DNA of 64,000 nucleotides. Origin: a bacterium. GTDB lineage: Bacteria; JAJVIF01. Under the pieces are notes generated by a model. It had not been told where the DNA came from. It worked only from the letters and a program-made list of their open reading frames with translations, and did no database searches. How positions within the stretch are numbered: the stretch's first letter is position 1; each line of letters begins with the position of its first letter. This document shows, piece after piece, positions 53,489 to 62,490 of this stretch. Made by a program: the position numbers and the translations under genes. Location: positions 361,204-425,203 of the forward strand of contig JAJVIF010000003.1 in NCBI GenBank assembly GCA_022072165.1, read 5' to 3'.

Positions 53489-53668
53489 GGGAGCTATAGT
53501 TGGCGGCCCAATAATCGTGGTGCGGACTAATATGCAGGAGAATAGGAAGGCCAGTCCAGCGCATGTTATAGCGCGAGCGACATAAGGGCCGGGTCTCTGA
53601 GGCGCGATAGGCTGGCATACCTGAGTCCGGAACCCCGCATCTGAAGCGGGATTCTGTGGTCCAGGGGC

Positions 53669-53698
53669 TTGACACCCGATTCACACTATGTCTACACT
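53669..53698 (+). promoter_or_regulatory. Promoter of the HU gene
   Basis: Consensus -35 TTGACA (53669-53674), an 18-base spacer and -10 TACACT (53693-53698). About 150 bases of leader follow before the HU start, with two small hairpins (GCCGC/GCGGC and TGCGG/CCGCA) that may affect translation or stability. Nothing else is seen in 53489-53853. Confidence 0.65.
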
Positions 53699-53853
53699 TT
53701 TCCCCCGGATGCCCGCAAAGCCGCTTGAATAGCGGCATCGCGGAGACCAGTCGCTGCATAGGGCTGTAAAAATGCGGTAAGCCGCAAGTCACAGTGCCAG
53801 TGCAGTGGGGCATCCACTTTAAGACCGTAGTCACTCAAAGGAGCCCTCTGGCA

Positions 53854-54126
53854 ATGAACAAAGCCGAGCTCATCGATGCCGTAGCGGAAGCTACGGGCCT
53901 GACCAAGACCGATGCCAAGAAGGCGGTCGAGGCCACCATCGAAACCATCACTGGCCAGCTGCAGAAGCATGAGGAAGTTCGCCTCATCGGCTTCGGTACG
54001 TTTGGTGTCCGCAAGCGGAATGCCCGCAAGGGTGTCAATCCGCAGTCGGGTAAGGAGATCAAGATCAAAGCGAAGAACGTGCCGTTCTTCCGCCCCGGTG
54101 TCGGTCTCAAGGATTCCATCAAGTAG
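53854..54126 (+). CDS. HU-family DNA-binding protein
   Basis: A 90-residue histone-like protein that bends and compacts DNA. It shows the family pattern throughout: MNKAELIDAVA, LTKTDAKKAVEA, VRLIGFGTFGVRKR and a C-terminal KAKNVPFFRPGVGLKD. The ATG at 53854 is chosen because AAAGGAG lies nine bases before it and the protein then matches HU length; an upstream in-frame start would add an unsupported 20 residues. It has a strong promoter and a strong terminator, as expected for an abundant protein. Confidence 0.97.
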   Translation: MNKAELIDAVAEATGLTKTDAKKAVEATIETITGQLQKHEEVRLIGFGTFGVRKRNARKGVNPQSGKEIKIKAKNVPFFRPGVGLKDSIK

Positions 54127-54161
54127 GTCACCGGACCCACGCACTCCCACAAACACACGCC

Positions 54162-54194
54162 ACGTCCGGGGTCTGGGACCCCGGACGTTTTTTT
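54162..54194 (+). terminator. Strong terminator after HU
   Basis: A perfect 12-base-pair stem (ACGTCCGGGGTC with GACCCCGGACGT, loop TGG) followed by a run of seven T. It lies 36 bases after the HU stop. Confidence 0.95.
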
Positions 54195-54241
54195 GTGCAA
54201 GACCTGGTTGTTGCGCTGTAGGCCGCTGTGAGGCGAGGGAC

Positions 54242-55606
54242 CTATTCGGCGGTCGAGATCCCAAGCCCATCCACGAGGAACCAGGGGGCCAGGGTGTTCC
54301 CGACCCAATGGCGTTCGGCGGAGAGGGCCAGCAGCTGTTGACGCAATAGCTGGAACGTGTTGCCGCTGAGCATGGCGTCCTTCAGCCGTCCCACGATCTC
54401 TCCCTGCACCACGACCAGGGCGAGGTCGAGGTTCAGCGCGAAGTCGCCGGAGATGGGGTTGGTGGTGTGGACCCCCATGACGCCATCCACGATGACACCC
54501 CGGCTGATGCCTTTGATCAGGTCCGCCAGGGGCTGGGTCCCGCCACCGATGATGGTGTTGGAAGCGTGGGGAATGATCTCGTTCTGGTAGCTGCGACCTG
54601 CCCCGAGGCTCATCCGCCCGCAGCGGATGCCATTCCCGGTGGAGCCGGTGCCGCTTCGCTGGCCATAGCGCAGGTCGAAGAGGAAGCCCCGTACGATGCC
54701 CTGGTCCACCAGCGCGGTGGGGCTGGCGGTGACCCCCTCATCATCAAGGGGGTAGCTCATCGGACCGCCAGCGACGGTGGGGTCATCGATGATGGTCAGG
54801 AGTTCTGAGAGCGCCTGGGTCCCCAGGGCGTCGCGCAGGCTGGAGAGGCCCTCCACGACCGGCTTGCCGTTGAGGGCATTGGTCAGTGCATGGAAGGTCC
54901 CGAGGGCGTTGGGCGTGAACAGGACGGGATAGGACCCTGATGCCAGTCGGGCAGGACGTTCGCAACCCTGGACTTTCAGCACCATGCGCGACAGGGGATT
55001 GGCGTAGTCGATCCCCTCCGCTGTCGACTGATACAGCTCGTAGGCTTCCAGCTGGTCCTCTGGTCGGGTGACACTGGTGACGAGGTAGCCCGCTTCTTCA
55101 GTATGACCGTAGCGGGCCTGAGCGCCAGCAGAATTGCCGAGTTCGAAGCTGCATTCCGTGTGGAACAGCTCCAGCGCATGAAGGCCCGCCGGGATGGCGG
55201 CCTGCAACTGGGCGATAAGGGACTCACCATCGGCGACCAGATCCGAGGCCGAGCGACCGGCCAGGAGAGCGGGAGCGGTATCGACAGCTGCGGGGGCATA
55301 GGTGGACTGCGGCTCGAAGTCGGCGGGGTCGCCTAGGGACGCCAGATTCCGGGCCATGGCGAGGGTCGCGGACGGATCGGAGAAGTCGCTGGTGGCAAAG
55401 GCCCCGGGGCGACCGGCGGTGTCGCGCATCCGGATCATCAGCCCCCGGGCTTCCCGGACTGTGGCGTCTTTCAGCTTGTTGGCCTCGAAAGAGACCTTGG
55501 TGGTGATGGCAGTCTGGACGAAAGTCTCGACAAACTCGCCCTCCCGGGCGGCAGCGAGGACTTCCTGGGCAAAATCGAGGGCACGGGAGACCGCGACAGG
55601 ATTCAT
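54242..55606 (-). CDS. PmbA/TldE-family protein
   Basis: A 454-residue TldE (PmbA)-like partner of the TldD protease. Family segments include FVQTAITTKVSFEANKLKD near the start, VLFTPNALGTFHALTNALNG, YPLDDEGVTASPTALVDQGIV and the late HTTNPISGDFAL. TldE lacks the HExxxH motif and acts with TldD in processing modified peptides such as antitoxins and RiPP precursors. It follows tldD on the same strand after 61 bases, so the two probably form one operon. No RiPP precursor or toxin gene is visible nearby. Confidence 0.93.
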   Translation of the reverse strand: MNPVAVSRALDFAQEVLAAAREGEFVETFVQTAITTKVSFEANKLKDATVREARGLMIRMRDTAGRPGAFATSDFSDPSATLAMARNLASLGDPADFEPQSTYAPAAVDTAPALLAGRSASDLVADGESLIAQLQAAIPAGLHALELFHTECSFELGNSAGAQARYGHTEEAGYLVTSVTRPEDQLEAYELYQSTAEGIDYANPLSRMVLKVQGCERPARLASGSYPVLFTPNALGTFHALTNALNGKPVVEGLSSLRDALGTQALSELLTIIDDPTVAGGPMSYPLDDEGVTASPTALVDQGIVRGFLFDLRYGQRSGTGSTGNGIRCGRMSLGAGRSYQNEIIPHASNTIIGGGTQPLADLIKGISRGVIVDGVMGVHTTNPISGDFALNLDLALVVVQGEIVGRLKDAMLSGNTFQLLRQQLLALSAERHWVGNTLAPWFLVDGLGISTAE

Positions 55607-55667
55607 GGATGGCTCCTTCAGTGGTGCTGTTCAGCGAGAAATCAGAGAAGCGTGAGACGAGACGGGT

Positions 55668-57056
55668 TTATGCGCCGCCGAGCACCACGTTCTGGATGCG
55701 GATGTGCGGTCCGCCATGACCGACCACCAGCGGCGCCTGTTCGCCTTTGCCGCAGCCTCCGGTGGACTTGAAACTGACATCCTGTCCCACCCGGTCGATG
55801 TGCGACAGGGTCTGGAACAGGTTGCCGGCGAGGGAGACATTTCGGACCCGCTCGGCGATTTGCCCATCGCGGATCATGTAGCCTTCGTCAGCGCCGAACT
55901 GGAACAGCTCGCCGTTGGTCTGTCCGCCATGCGCGCCGACCGCATAGACGCCGAGCTTGATGTCGCTGAACATCTCCTCGCGGGAGTGGGGACCCGCTTC
56001 GATGTAGGTGTTGGTCATCCGGACAATGGGCGCGAAGCGATAGTTGATCGCCCTGGCATTGCCGGTGGGGGCCTCGCCCAATGCGGCGGCGGTCTCCCGG
56101 CTGTGGAGCCGGGCGTTGAGGGTGCCGTTCTTGATCAGGTAGGTCTGCTGCGTCCGGACTCCTTCGTCATCGTAGGAGAACGCACCCCCTTCGCAGATGG
56201 GGCCGATGGCGCTGTCCACAACATTGAGAAAGCTCTCGCCCATGGTCCGCCCGAGGGGGAGCAACTCCTGCCAGGTCGGATTCGCGTGGATGTGGTCCGC
56301 TTCCGAGAGGTGCCCGAAAGCCTCATGGATAAAGACACCGCAGAGGTCCGGATCGACCACCACCGGATAAGTCCCCGCCGGGACTGAAGGGGCTCCCGCG
56401 ATAGCGATGGCTTTCTTCACCGCTTTGGCGCACTTGGGTTCCAGCCCAAAGAGGATTTTGGCGTCGGTGAGGGAATACGCGGTCTCCATCCCGACCTGCA
56501 TCAGACCGTCAGCATCCGGCACCATCGCCATGAGATAGCACTGCACGCGCATTTTTTCCTGGACGATCCAGGAGCCGGCGGTGTCGCAGAAGATGCGCTG
56601 GTAATGGAAGTCGCCGTAGTTGGTGTCGGCGTTGGCGACCTGGGAGTCCTGACTGTTGAGGAGCCGGGTGTAGGCCAGGACTTGTGCGACCTTTTGGTCG
56701 ATCCCGATCTGACGTGGCGACGTCTCGATGCAGCTATGCACGACCTCCTCCACCGGGCGCTTCCCGGCGAGCTGGACGTCGCCCTTCCCGAGCAGTTTGG
56801 CGAGGCTGACGGCCTCCTCCACGCGACGGGGGAGTTCATCGAGGTCGTTGAAGGAGCTGAAACCCCAGCGTCCGTTCACCAGTACGCGGACACAGCCGCC
56901 CAGGTCGGATTCCTGGGAAAGGGCGGTCAGGCCTCCCTTGTTCGCGCTGACGCGGGTGCGGGTGTCGGCTTCCAGTCTGATGGAGGCGTCTTCGGCCTCC
57001 GGGGCATGAGTCAGGGCATCTGAGAGCTGATCGCGCAGCTTGACTATATCCAGCAC
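55668..57056 (-). CDS. tldD: TldD-family metalloprotease
   Basis: A 462-residue protease with the zinc motif HEAFGH (244-249) and a late GGCGKG segment typical of TldD. The family works as a TldD/TldE complex that degrades unfolded or modified peptides. The start ATG at 57056 is used. The PmbA/TldE gene follows on the same strand. The divergent gene at 57155 begins 98 bases away, so the short region between holds promoters for both directions. Confidence 0.94.
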   Translation of the reverse strand: MLDIVKLRDQLSDALTHAPEAEDASIRLEADTRTRVSANKGGLTALSQESDLGGCVRVLVNGRWGFSSFNDLDELPRRVEEAVSLAKLLGKGDVQLAGKRPVEEVVHSCIETSPRQIGIDQKVAQVLAYTRLLNSQDSQVANADTNYGDFHYQRIFCDTAGSWIVQEKMRVQCYLMAMVPDADGLMQVGMETAYSLTDAKILFGLEPKCAKAVKKAIAIAGAPSVPAGTYPVVVDPDLCGVFIHEAFGHLSEADHIHANPTWQELLPLGRTMGESFLNVVDSAIGPICEGGAFSYDDEGVRTQQTYLIKNGTLNARLHSRETAAALGEAPTGNARAINYRFAPIVRMTNTYIEAGPHSREEMFSDIKLGVYAVGAHGGQTNGELFQFGADEGYMIRDGQIAERVRNVSLAGNLFQTLSHIDRVGQDVSFKSTGGCGKGEQAPLVVGHGGPHIRIQNVVLGGA

Positions 57057-57154
57057 GGGCTGGGCTCCTTGGCAGACAGAAGTAGATGGCGGCCGCGTGC
57101 AGTGTACACAGTCGGAGGCCGGGTCGGGAGAGCGCTGGGGTACTCTTCTCTTCC

Positions 57155-58750
57155 GTGCGCCTCTGGTTCATCCCGACGCTGGCTGTCTGTTGCTGGCTGC
57201 TGAGCCCCGCGTTGTGGGCGGCAGAGGCGACCTATCGCCTCGCCAGCAGTGCCGTAGAAGCACCGGAGCGGCCCAGGGCCTCGCCAGAGTCGCTGGTCGC
57301 TCAGGAACTGGCGCAGCTGCAGCTGGTGGAAGTGGCCGGCGACACCCTGGTCTATGACGAAGCCGCGCAGACCGCCTCGTGGCGCGGCGATGTCCGTCTC
57401 ACCGCCGGGTCCATCGAACTCACCACAGAAGCACTCACCCTGACCTTCATCGCGGACCCGGCAGGGGGAGAGCCGCTGCTCGACACCCTGGCAGCGGGAC
57501 CGGTAATGGAGATTCGGGTCCGGCAGAATCTGGTGGTGGTCCGGGGCGAGGAACTCTCCTACGCCTTCCAGTCCGGGGAAGGGCAGGTGCTGAAGCCTGC
57601 CATCGAGTTGCTCCTCCCGGAGGACCTCCTGAAGTCGCTCGGTGACATCCCGCTGTCGCTGGGGGATGTGCAGACCACGGTCTATGGCGACCGGGTGGCG
57701 ATTGCCGAGAATCAGGTGCTCATCGAGGGGGCCTCGGTGACGCTGCTGGCGGAGGGGCGTCAGGACTTCAAGATCACAGCGCGGTCGCTGGAGGTTTTCA
57801 ATCCCTATCCCGATGTCACACAATTACGGACGAAAAATCTGCGGATCCAGCTCGCTGGCTGGACCGTTGTCCGGCTTCCCTGGACGCAGACCTTTACGGT
57901 AGATGGGGAGGTCTCCCGGGAAGGTTGGCAAGTCGACTTTCCCCGGTTTGTTTCTGCCGACGAGGGCATCGGTGTCCAGACCGCCGTGCACTATGACTGG
58001 CTCACCAGCGGCGCTGATGCCCGGGAAGTCCTGGCGCTGGGCGTGGCTTTCGAGGGAATTTTCGATGACCGCACCTACTGGCAGCCGTATGCCGCCTTCC
58101 GGAGGCCCGACCTGGGGGAGTTGCGACTGAAGTGGGGGACCGAGCGGGGGATCTCAGCTCTCGATGATCGCTCGCTGGCGGTCGAGACCGCGCCGGAGCT
58201 GGTCTGGCAGGTCCCGGTGATCGGGGTCGGCGATTGGCTGTCGCTGCGTCCGGAGATCGGCGCGGGTCGCATTGAGGAGCGGGTGACTGCCCGGACATCT
58301 GACCGCCTGCGGGGGACAATCCGCTGGAGCACCCCGCGATTGCCTCTGGGGAGTCCGCATTTCACCGCACAGCTACGGGGGCTCGCCGATCAGCGGTACT
58401 ACGACCAGGGATTTGAGCAGACAATCCTCGAGGGGGGCGTCGTCCTCCAGTACGTCGAGCCGGGGGAGTGGGGGACACAGGTCAGCTGGATGCGTCGGGA
58501 TGACCAGGGCTTTTCGCCCTTTCTCCACGACCGGCTGCGTCTGCGGGAAGAAGCCGCCTTCCGCCAGAAAGTCATCGGACCGGATGGCTGGAGCGGACTG
58601 CTTCGGGGGCGGTATGACATTGAGGAGAGTCGATGGCGGACCTTCGAACTCGGCTTCGGCAAGGAACTGGAGCTACTTGAGGCCCGGCTTTTCTGGGATA
58701 CCATCCGGGATGGGGTCCGGTTTGAACTGGGGTATGTCGGCGAAATCTGA
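57155..58750 (+). CDS. Compact LptD/OstA-like outer-membrane protein
   Basis: A 531-residue protein read from a GTG at 57155, where a signal peptide begins (LWFIPTLAVCCWLLSPALWA). Residues of about 60-180 resemble an LptA/OstA beta-jellyroll (DEAAQTASWRGDVRLTAGSIELTTEALTL); the C-terminal half alternates strands as in a beta-barrel and ends in an aromatic-hydrophobic terminus (FELGYVGEI). LptD inserts lipopolysaccharide into the outer membrane; this one is shorter than E. coli LptD (about 780). It suggests a diderm cell, but the homology is weak by eye and should be treated as tentative. Confidence 0.7.
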   Translation: MRLWFIPTLAVCCWLLSPALWAAEATYRLASSAVEAPERPRASPESLVAQELAQLQLVEVAGDTLVYDEAAQTASWRGDVRLTAGSIELTTEALTLTFIADPAGGEPLLDTLAAGPVMEIRVRQNLVVVRGEELSYAFQSGEGQVLKPAIELLLPEDLLKSLGDIPLSLGDVQTTVYGDRVAIAENQVLIEGASVTLLAEGRQDFKITARSLEVFNPYPDVTQLRTKNLRIQLAGWTVVRLPWTQTFTVDGEVSREGWQVDFPRFVSADEGIGVQTAVHYDWLTSGADAREVLALGVAFEGIFDDRTYWQPYAAFRRPDLGELRLKWGTERGISALDDRSLAVETAPELVWQVPVIGVGDWLSLRPEIGAGRIEERVTARTSDRLRGTIRWSTPRLPLGSPHFTAQLRGLADQRYYDQGFEQTILEGGVVLQYVEPGEWGTQVSWMRRDDQGFSPFLHDRLRLREEAAFRQKVIGPDGWSGLLRGRYDIEESRWRTFELGFGKELELLEARLFWDTIRDGVRFELGYVGEI

Positions 58751-58791
58751 TATCTGACCGGACCAGGTCGGGTATCGTGCTCCCTCACCTG

Positions 58792-59376
58792 ATGCTGCAC
58801 TTCCAACGCGCCATCGAGATTGCAGCCCCGCTGGAGCGGGTCTTTGCGTTTCACCTCGACACCCGCAACGCCGCACGCATCGCGCCTCCCTTTCCCCGGG
58901 TCCGGGTCGGGGAGGCCACGACCCCGCCCACTGCGGGAGTCAGTGTGCAATGCCTGACAGTCAGCTTCGGGATCGCCAGCTTTCCCTGGGATGCGCTGGT
59001 GACCACCATCGCTGCGCCGACCCTCATCGAGGATGTGCAGGAGCGGGGACCCTTCGCGAGCTGGCGTCATCGCCACGCCTTCGTGGCGGTGAGTCCCACC
59101 GTGACCCGGCTCACCGATGAAATCTGGTGTACCGCCCCCTGGTGGATGGGGGGGCGACTGGGGGAAGGGACTGTGGTCCGGTGGCAGCTGCTGGCGATGT
59201 TCGCCGGACGTCAGGCGGCGACGAAGCGGCTGCTGGAAGATCCCACCGCCCCGGTTTGGGTGACGCCCTCGCATCAGGTGGATCAGGCGGCGGCCCGGGC
59301 GCTGGGAGTCGATTCCACCGGCCGGACTCGTCAGACCGGCATGTTCGTGTCGGTGGCCCCGCCGCCGGCTCCCTGA
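58792..59376 (+). CDS. SRPBCC-superfamily (START-like) protein
   Basis: A 194-residue protein from the ATG at 58792. The pattern FQRAIEIAAPLERVFAFHLDTRNAARIAPP and the later VWVTPSHQVDQ suit the SRPBCC fold, which binds hydrophobic ligands or catalyses cyclisation; the ligand is unknown. It follows the LptD-like gene by 41 bases. Its 3' end overlaps the convergent DoxX gene by 46 bases, which is unusual but both frames look real. Confidence 0.8.
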   Translation: MLHFQRAIEIAAPLERVFAFHLDTRNAARIAPPFPRVRVGEATTPPTAGVSVQCLTVSFGIASFPWDALVTTIAAPTLIEDVQERGPFASWRHRHAFVAVSPTVTRLTDEIWCTAPWWMGGRLGEGTVVRWQLLAMFAGRQAATKRLLEDPTAPVWVTPSHQVDQAAARALGVDSTGRTRQTGMFVSVAPPPAP

Positions 59377-59774
59377 CGCGCTCCCCACCAGGCATCGAGG
59401 GACCATCGCCCCGGCCCCAGACAAAAAATCGCGACGTATTGCAGGCAGTACAGCAGCGCCAGTTCCTTCTTGCTCCAGGGATCCGCACCGTGGGCGATGA
59501 ACCCCGCCACCAGCATGGCGATGACCAGCGGTATCGCGGCCCAGCGGGTGAAGAGGCCCAGCACGATGGCGATGGCGGCGAAGAACTCCGCGCCGACCAG
59601 CAGGGTGTATTCCACGGGAGGCGGCAGGCCGAGAAAGCTCGTAAACGATGTCACCCGTTCGCTGTAGGCCTCCAGTTTTCCCCAGCCATGCAGCCATGCC
59701 ATAAAGCCTCCCGCATTGAGGCGGAGCATGAGGAGTCCGAGATCGGGCCAGTGCGGCAGGGCAAGTCGGGGCAT
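59331..59774 (-). CDS. DoxX-family membrane protein
   Basis: A 147-residue protein with four predicted membrane helices and the DoxX pattern: LLMLRLNAGGFMAWLHGWGKL, then a YTLLVGAEFFAAIAIVLGLFTRWAAIPLVIAMLVA stretch and LALLYCLQYVAIFCLGPG. Family members take part in thiosulfate:quinone reduction or redox balance, but most are uncharacterised. The ATG at 59774 is chosen because AGGAG lies just before it. The region 59775-60048 is gene-free and shows no clear signal. Confidence 0.88.
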   Translation of the reverse strand: MPRLALPHWPDLGLLMLRLNAGGFMAWLHGWGKLEAYSERVTSFTSFLGLPPPVEYTLLVGAEFFAAIAIVLGLFTRWAAIPLVIAMLVAGFIAHGADPWSKKELALLYCLQYVAIFCLGPGRWSLDAWWGARQGAGGGATDTNMPV

Positions 59775-60048
59775 GTCGGTGTCTCCTGATGATGATGTGA
59801 GCTTGCGTGACGGATTCAACCACCATGATGCGCCGAGGTCGGCCGATGTTCAATGCCACGGCGTATCCCCCGGGTGCCTGAGCGACCTCCCACTTTGGCG
59901 ATCCTCGTGTAACCAAGCTGGAGGCTCTTGCAGCCCTCACTGACTCCGGCGATGAGGACCGTCGGGACTCCCGCCTCCGAGGGGTCGATCGGCGTTGTTG
60001 GACAGACGCTGCCCACAGGTGGTGACGGTCGCCGTAATCCTCTGGGAC

Positions 60049-61026
60049 ATGAACGTCCTCGACTGGCTCCTCGACGGTGATCCCGTCATTCGCTTCCAAA
60101 CTCTCCGCGACCTCACCGACGCCTCTCCCGGGGAGGTCGCGACCGAGCGTCGACGGATCGCGCACGAGGGCTGGGGCGCGCGACTCCTCGACCTGCAGGG
60201 TGACGATGGACACTGGGATGGCGGCGCTTGCTTCCCCGGGCACCTCGACTGGAGCGCCTGGGACTGGGAAGGGAAGGGCCAGCCCTGGACCGCGACCCTG
60301 CCGGTGTTGCAGCTGCTCCATGAGTTCGGCATCGACCCCGCCGAAGCGCGTGTCCAGGATGCGATCGCACAAGTCCACGCGAAGTGCCGCTGGGAGTACG
60401 CCAACGAACCCTTCTTCGAGGGCGAGGTCGAGCCATGCATCAATGCCCGTGCGGCGACCATCGGCCTCTACTTCGGTCAGCCGGTCGAGCCGATCATTCA
60501 GCGACTGCTGGGGGAGCAGATGGCAGATGGCGGCTGGAACTGCGACCAGGAAAAGGGGTCGGTCCGCTCCTCGTTTCACAGCACGATCTGTGTCCTCGAG
60601 ACATTGCGCGAAGTCGAGCAGGCTTCCGGACATCAGCTCGCGGAGTCCGCCGAGGCCATCGCCACTGCCCGCGAACGTGCCGAAACCTACCTCCTTGACC
60701 GTCAGTTGCTGCGCCGCCGGTCGACCGGGGAGTATGTGAATCCGAACTGGCTCGAGATCGCCTATCCGGTACACTGGTACTACGACCTGCTGCGGGTTCT
60801 CGATTACTTCCAGTCGCGCCAGGTCGCGCCCGATCCGCGCATGGACGAGGCGATCGCGCTCCTCCGTGCGAAGCAGCAGCCGGATGGTCGCTTCCTCCTC
60901 GAGCGGACCCACTTCGGTCCGATGTGGTTCCCGCTGGACGAGGATGGTGTCGGACACCCCAGCCGCTGGAACACTCTCCGGGCTCTGCGGGTGCTCAAAT
61001 GGGCGGATCAGACCCGGCCTTCATAG
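60049..61026 (+). CDS. Prenyltransferase/squalene-cyclase-like toroid protein
   Basis: A 325-residue protein from an internal ATG at 60049, with repeated alpha/alpha-toroid signatures (DDGHWDGG, ADGGWNCDQ, PDGRFLLE, WNTLRALRVLKW). The toroid fold is shared by squalene cyclases, prenyltransferase beta subunits and some binding domains; no DxDD catalytic motif of hopene cyclases is seen, so it may be a binding or regulatory protein. No signal peptide is visible. The start codon has no obvious ribosome site. It is a single gene. Confidence 0.85.
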   Translation: MNVLDWLLDGDPVIRFQTLRDLTDASPGEVATERRRIAHEGWGARLLDLQGDDGHWDGGACFPGHLDWSAWDWEGKGQPWTATLPVLQLLHEFGIDPAEARVQDAIAQVHAKCRWEYANEPFFEGEVEPCINARAATIGLYFGQPVEPIIQRLLGEQMADGGWNCDQEKGSVRSSFHSTICVLETLREVEQASGHQLAESAEAIATARERAETYLLDRQLLRRRSTGEYVNPNWLEIAYPVHWYYDLLRVLDYFQSRQVAPDPRMDEAIALLRAKQQPDGRFLLERTHFGPMWFPLDEDGVGHPSRWNTLRALRVLKWADQTRPS

Positions 61027-61159
61027 AAGTTAATGATTCTCGCTGAAAGTCGACGGGTACTGGTCTGGCACGGGCTCAGTCACTATCCGGCAGCCGCGCC
61101 CGATACTAAACCGTATCGACTTGGGTGGCCCCCTTGCGGTGGCCCAGGGAGCCGTGTGC

Positions 61160-62389
61160 ATGGCCAGGAACTCTGAAGTCACGCTCGTCATCGTGGATGA
61201 CTCCCAGGAAATGCGGGAGACCCTCAAAACGCTCCTGACGTTTAACGAAACGGTACGGGTGGTGGGAGAAGCCAGCAACGGAGAGGAAGCGGTAGACCGG
61301 GTCGCGGAGCTGAAGCCCGACCTGGTGCTGATGGATATCAATATGCCGGGGATGGACGGGCTGAAGGCGACCGAGGCGATCGCGATCAAGTCGCCGCGGA
61401 CCGGAGTCATCATCATTTCGGTGCAGGAAGAAATGGAGTACATGCGGCGGGCGATGTCTGCCGGTGCCCGGGAATACCTGGTCAAGCCCTTCGATTCTGA
61501 TGAGCTCTTCCGGACCATCAACAATGTTGTGGAGAAGGAACGCTTCCGCTGGGGAAATGTCGGCACGGGAACCGGTGGCAACGGCGAGCCTGAGCGGGGG
61601 AAGATTGTGACGGTCTTCTCACCACGGGGAGGGATCGGGAAGTCGCTCCTGGCGACCAATGTCGCCTCGGAGCTCAAGCGCGAGACCCGGCAAAAGGTGC
61701 TTTGTGTGGACCTGTCGGTGGAGTTCGGCGATGTCGCGCTGCTGCTGAATTGCCATGTCGCCTCGACCCTGACGAATCTGGCGCAGACCGGGGTCCAGGC
61801 CATCGATCTGGAATATCTCAAGAGCAACATTCACACGTCGCCCAACGGCGTAGATGTTCTGGCGGCCCCCACGAAGCCCGAATACGCCGAGATGGTGACC
61901 AGTGGGGTCATCTCGAAGGTGCTGGAACTGGCGCGGGAGGAGTGGGACTGGATCGTGGTCGACACCCGTCCGACCTTCGCCGGCGAAATCCTGGCGGCGC
62001 TGGACTTAAGCGACGAAATCCTCATGCTCATTGGCGGGGACTTCCTGTCGCTCAAGAGCGCGTCGCTGTCGCTGCAGGTCTTTTTGTCGCTGAACTACAA
62101 CATGGATGCGGTGAAAGTGATCCTGAACCGCGCGAACTGCCTGCCCAATACGAAGGTGCTGGATTTGGAAAAGGGGCTCAAGAAGCGGATCGATTTCGAG
62201 TTGCCGCTGGACCAGGACCTGGTGCTCAACAGCATTAATCGGGGGGTGCCGTTTATGGACACGAACCCGACAAGCGACCTGGCGAAGGCGGTCCGGAGCG
62301 TCGTGCAGGGGCTGCTGCCGCAGGAAGCGGTGGCGGGTCAGGCGGAGAAGAAGAGCGGCGGGCTGCTGAACATGTTCGCGCGTCGGTAG
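61160..62389 (+). CDS. CpaE/TadZ-like protein: receiver domain fused to ParA-type ATPase
   Basis: A 409-residue protein. An N-terminal receiver domain (about 5-125) has the acceptor Asp in VLMDINMPGMDG and the Lys in VKPFDSDE. The C-terminal ATPase is of the MinD/ParA class with a deviant Walker A (SPRGGIGKSLLATN) and Walker B-like WDWIVVDTRP. This layout is that of CpaE/TadZ, which places Tad pilus machinery at the cell pole. The acceptor Asp is present here, unlike in many TadZ proteins, so phosphorylation may matter. The ATG at 61160 is used. No other pilus gene is visible. Confidence 0.9.
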   Translation: MARNSEVTLVIVDDSQEMRETLKTLLTFNETVRVVGEASNGEEAVDRVAELKPDLVLMDINMPGMDGLKATEAIAIKSPRTGVIIISVQEEMEYMRRAMSAGAREYLVKPFDSDELFRTINNVVEKERFRWGNVGTGTGGNGEPERGKIVTVFSPRGGIGKSLLATNVASELKRETRQKVLCVDLSVEFGDVALLLNCHVASTLTNLAQTGVQAIDLEYLKSNIHTSPNGVDVLAAPTKPEYAEMVTSGVISKVLELAREEWDWIVVDTRPTFAGEILAALDLSDEILMLIGGDFLSLKSASLSLQVFLSLNYNMDAVKVILNRANCLPNTKVLDLEKGLKKRIDFELPLDQDLVLNSINRGVPFMDTNPTSDLAKAVRSVVQGLLPQEAVAGQAEKKSGGLLNMFARR

Positions 62390-62423
62390 GTATGGATTGT
62401 GTTCTGACTCCTGGATTACTCTG

Positions 62424-62450
62424 GCGTCTGCGCCAGCAGACGCATTTTGT
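62424..62450 (+). terminator. Terminator after the CpaE-like gene
   Basis: Stem GCGTCTG/CAGACGC (62424-62430 and 62437-62443) around loop CGCCAG, followed by ATTTTGT. It lies 35 bases past the stop. Confidence 0.7.
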
Positions 62451-62459
62451 ATAGACAAA

Positions 62460-62482
62460 CAGATGCCGCGTAGCGGCATCTG
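62460..62482. repeat. Perfect hairpin next to the CRISPR array
   Basis: CAGATGCCGC-GTA-GCGGCATCTG forms a perfect 10-base-pair stem with a three-base loop, ending eight bases before the first CRISPR repeat. It could mark the array boundary, end an RNA, or be part of a small RNA; nothing decides between these. Confidence 0.7.
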
Positions 62483-62490
62483 AGTCCGCG

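Noticed and set aside
58399..60957. An 852-residue minus-strand frame spanning the LptD-like, SRPBCC, DoxX and toroid genes
   Set aside because: It crosses four better-supported genes and shows no domain.
62390..62490. tracrRNA next to the CRISPR array
   Set aside because: No stretch complementary to the repeat's 5' part was found here; the hairpins have no anti-repeat.
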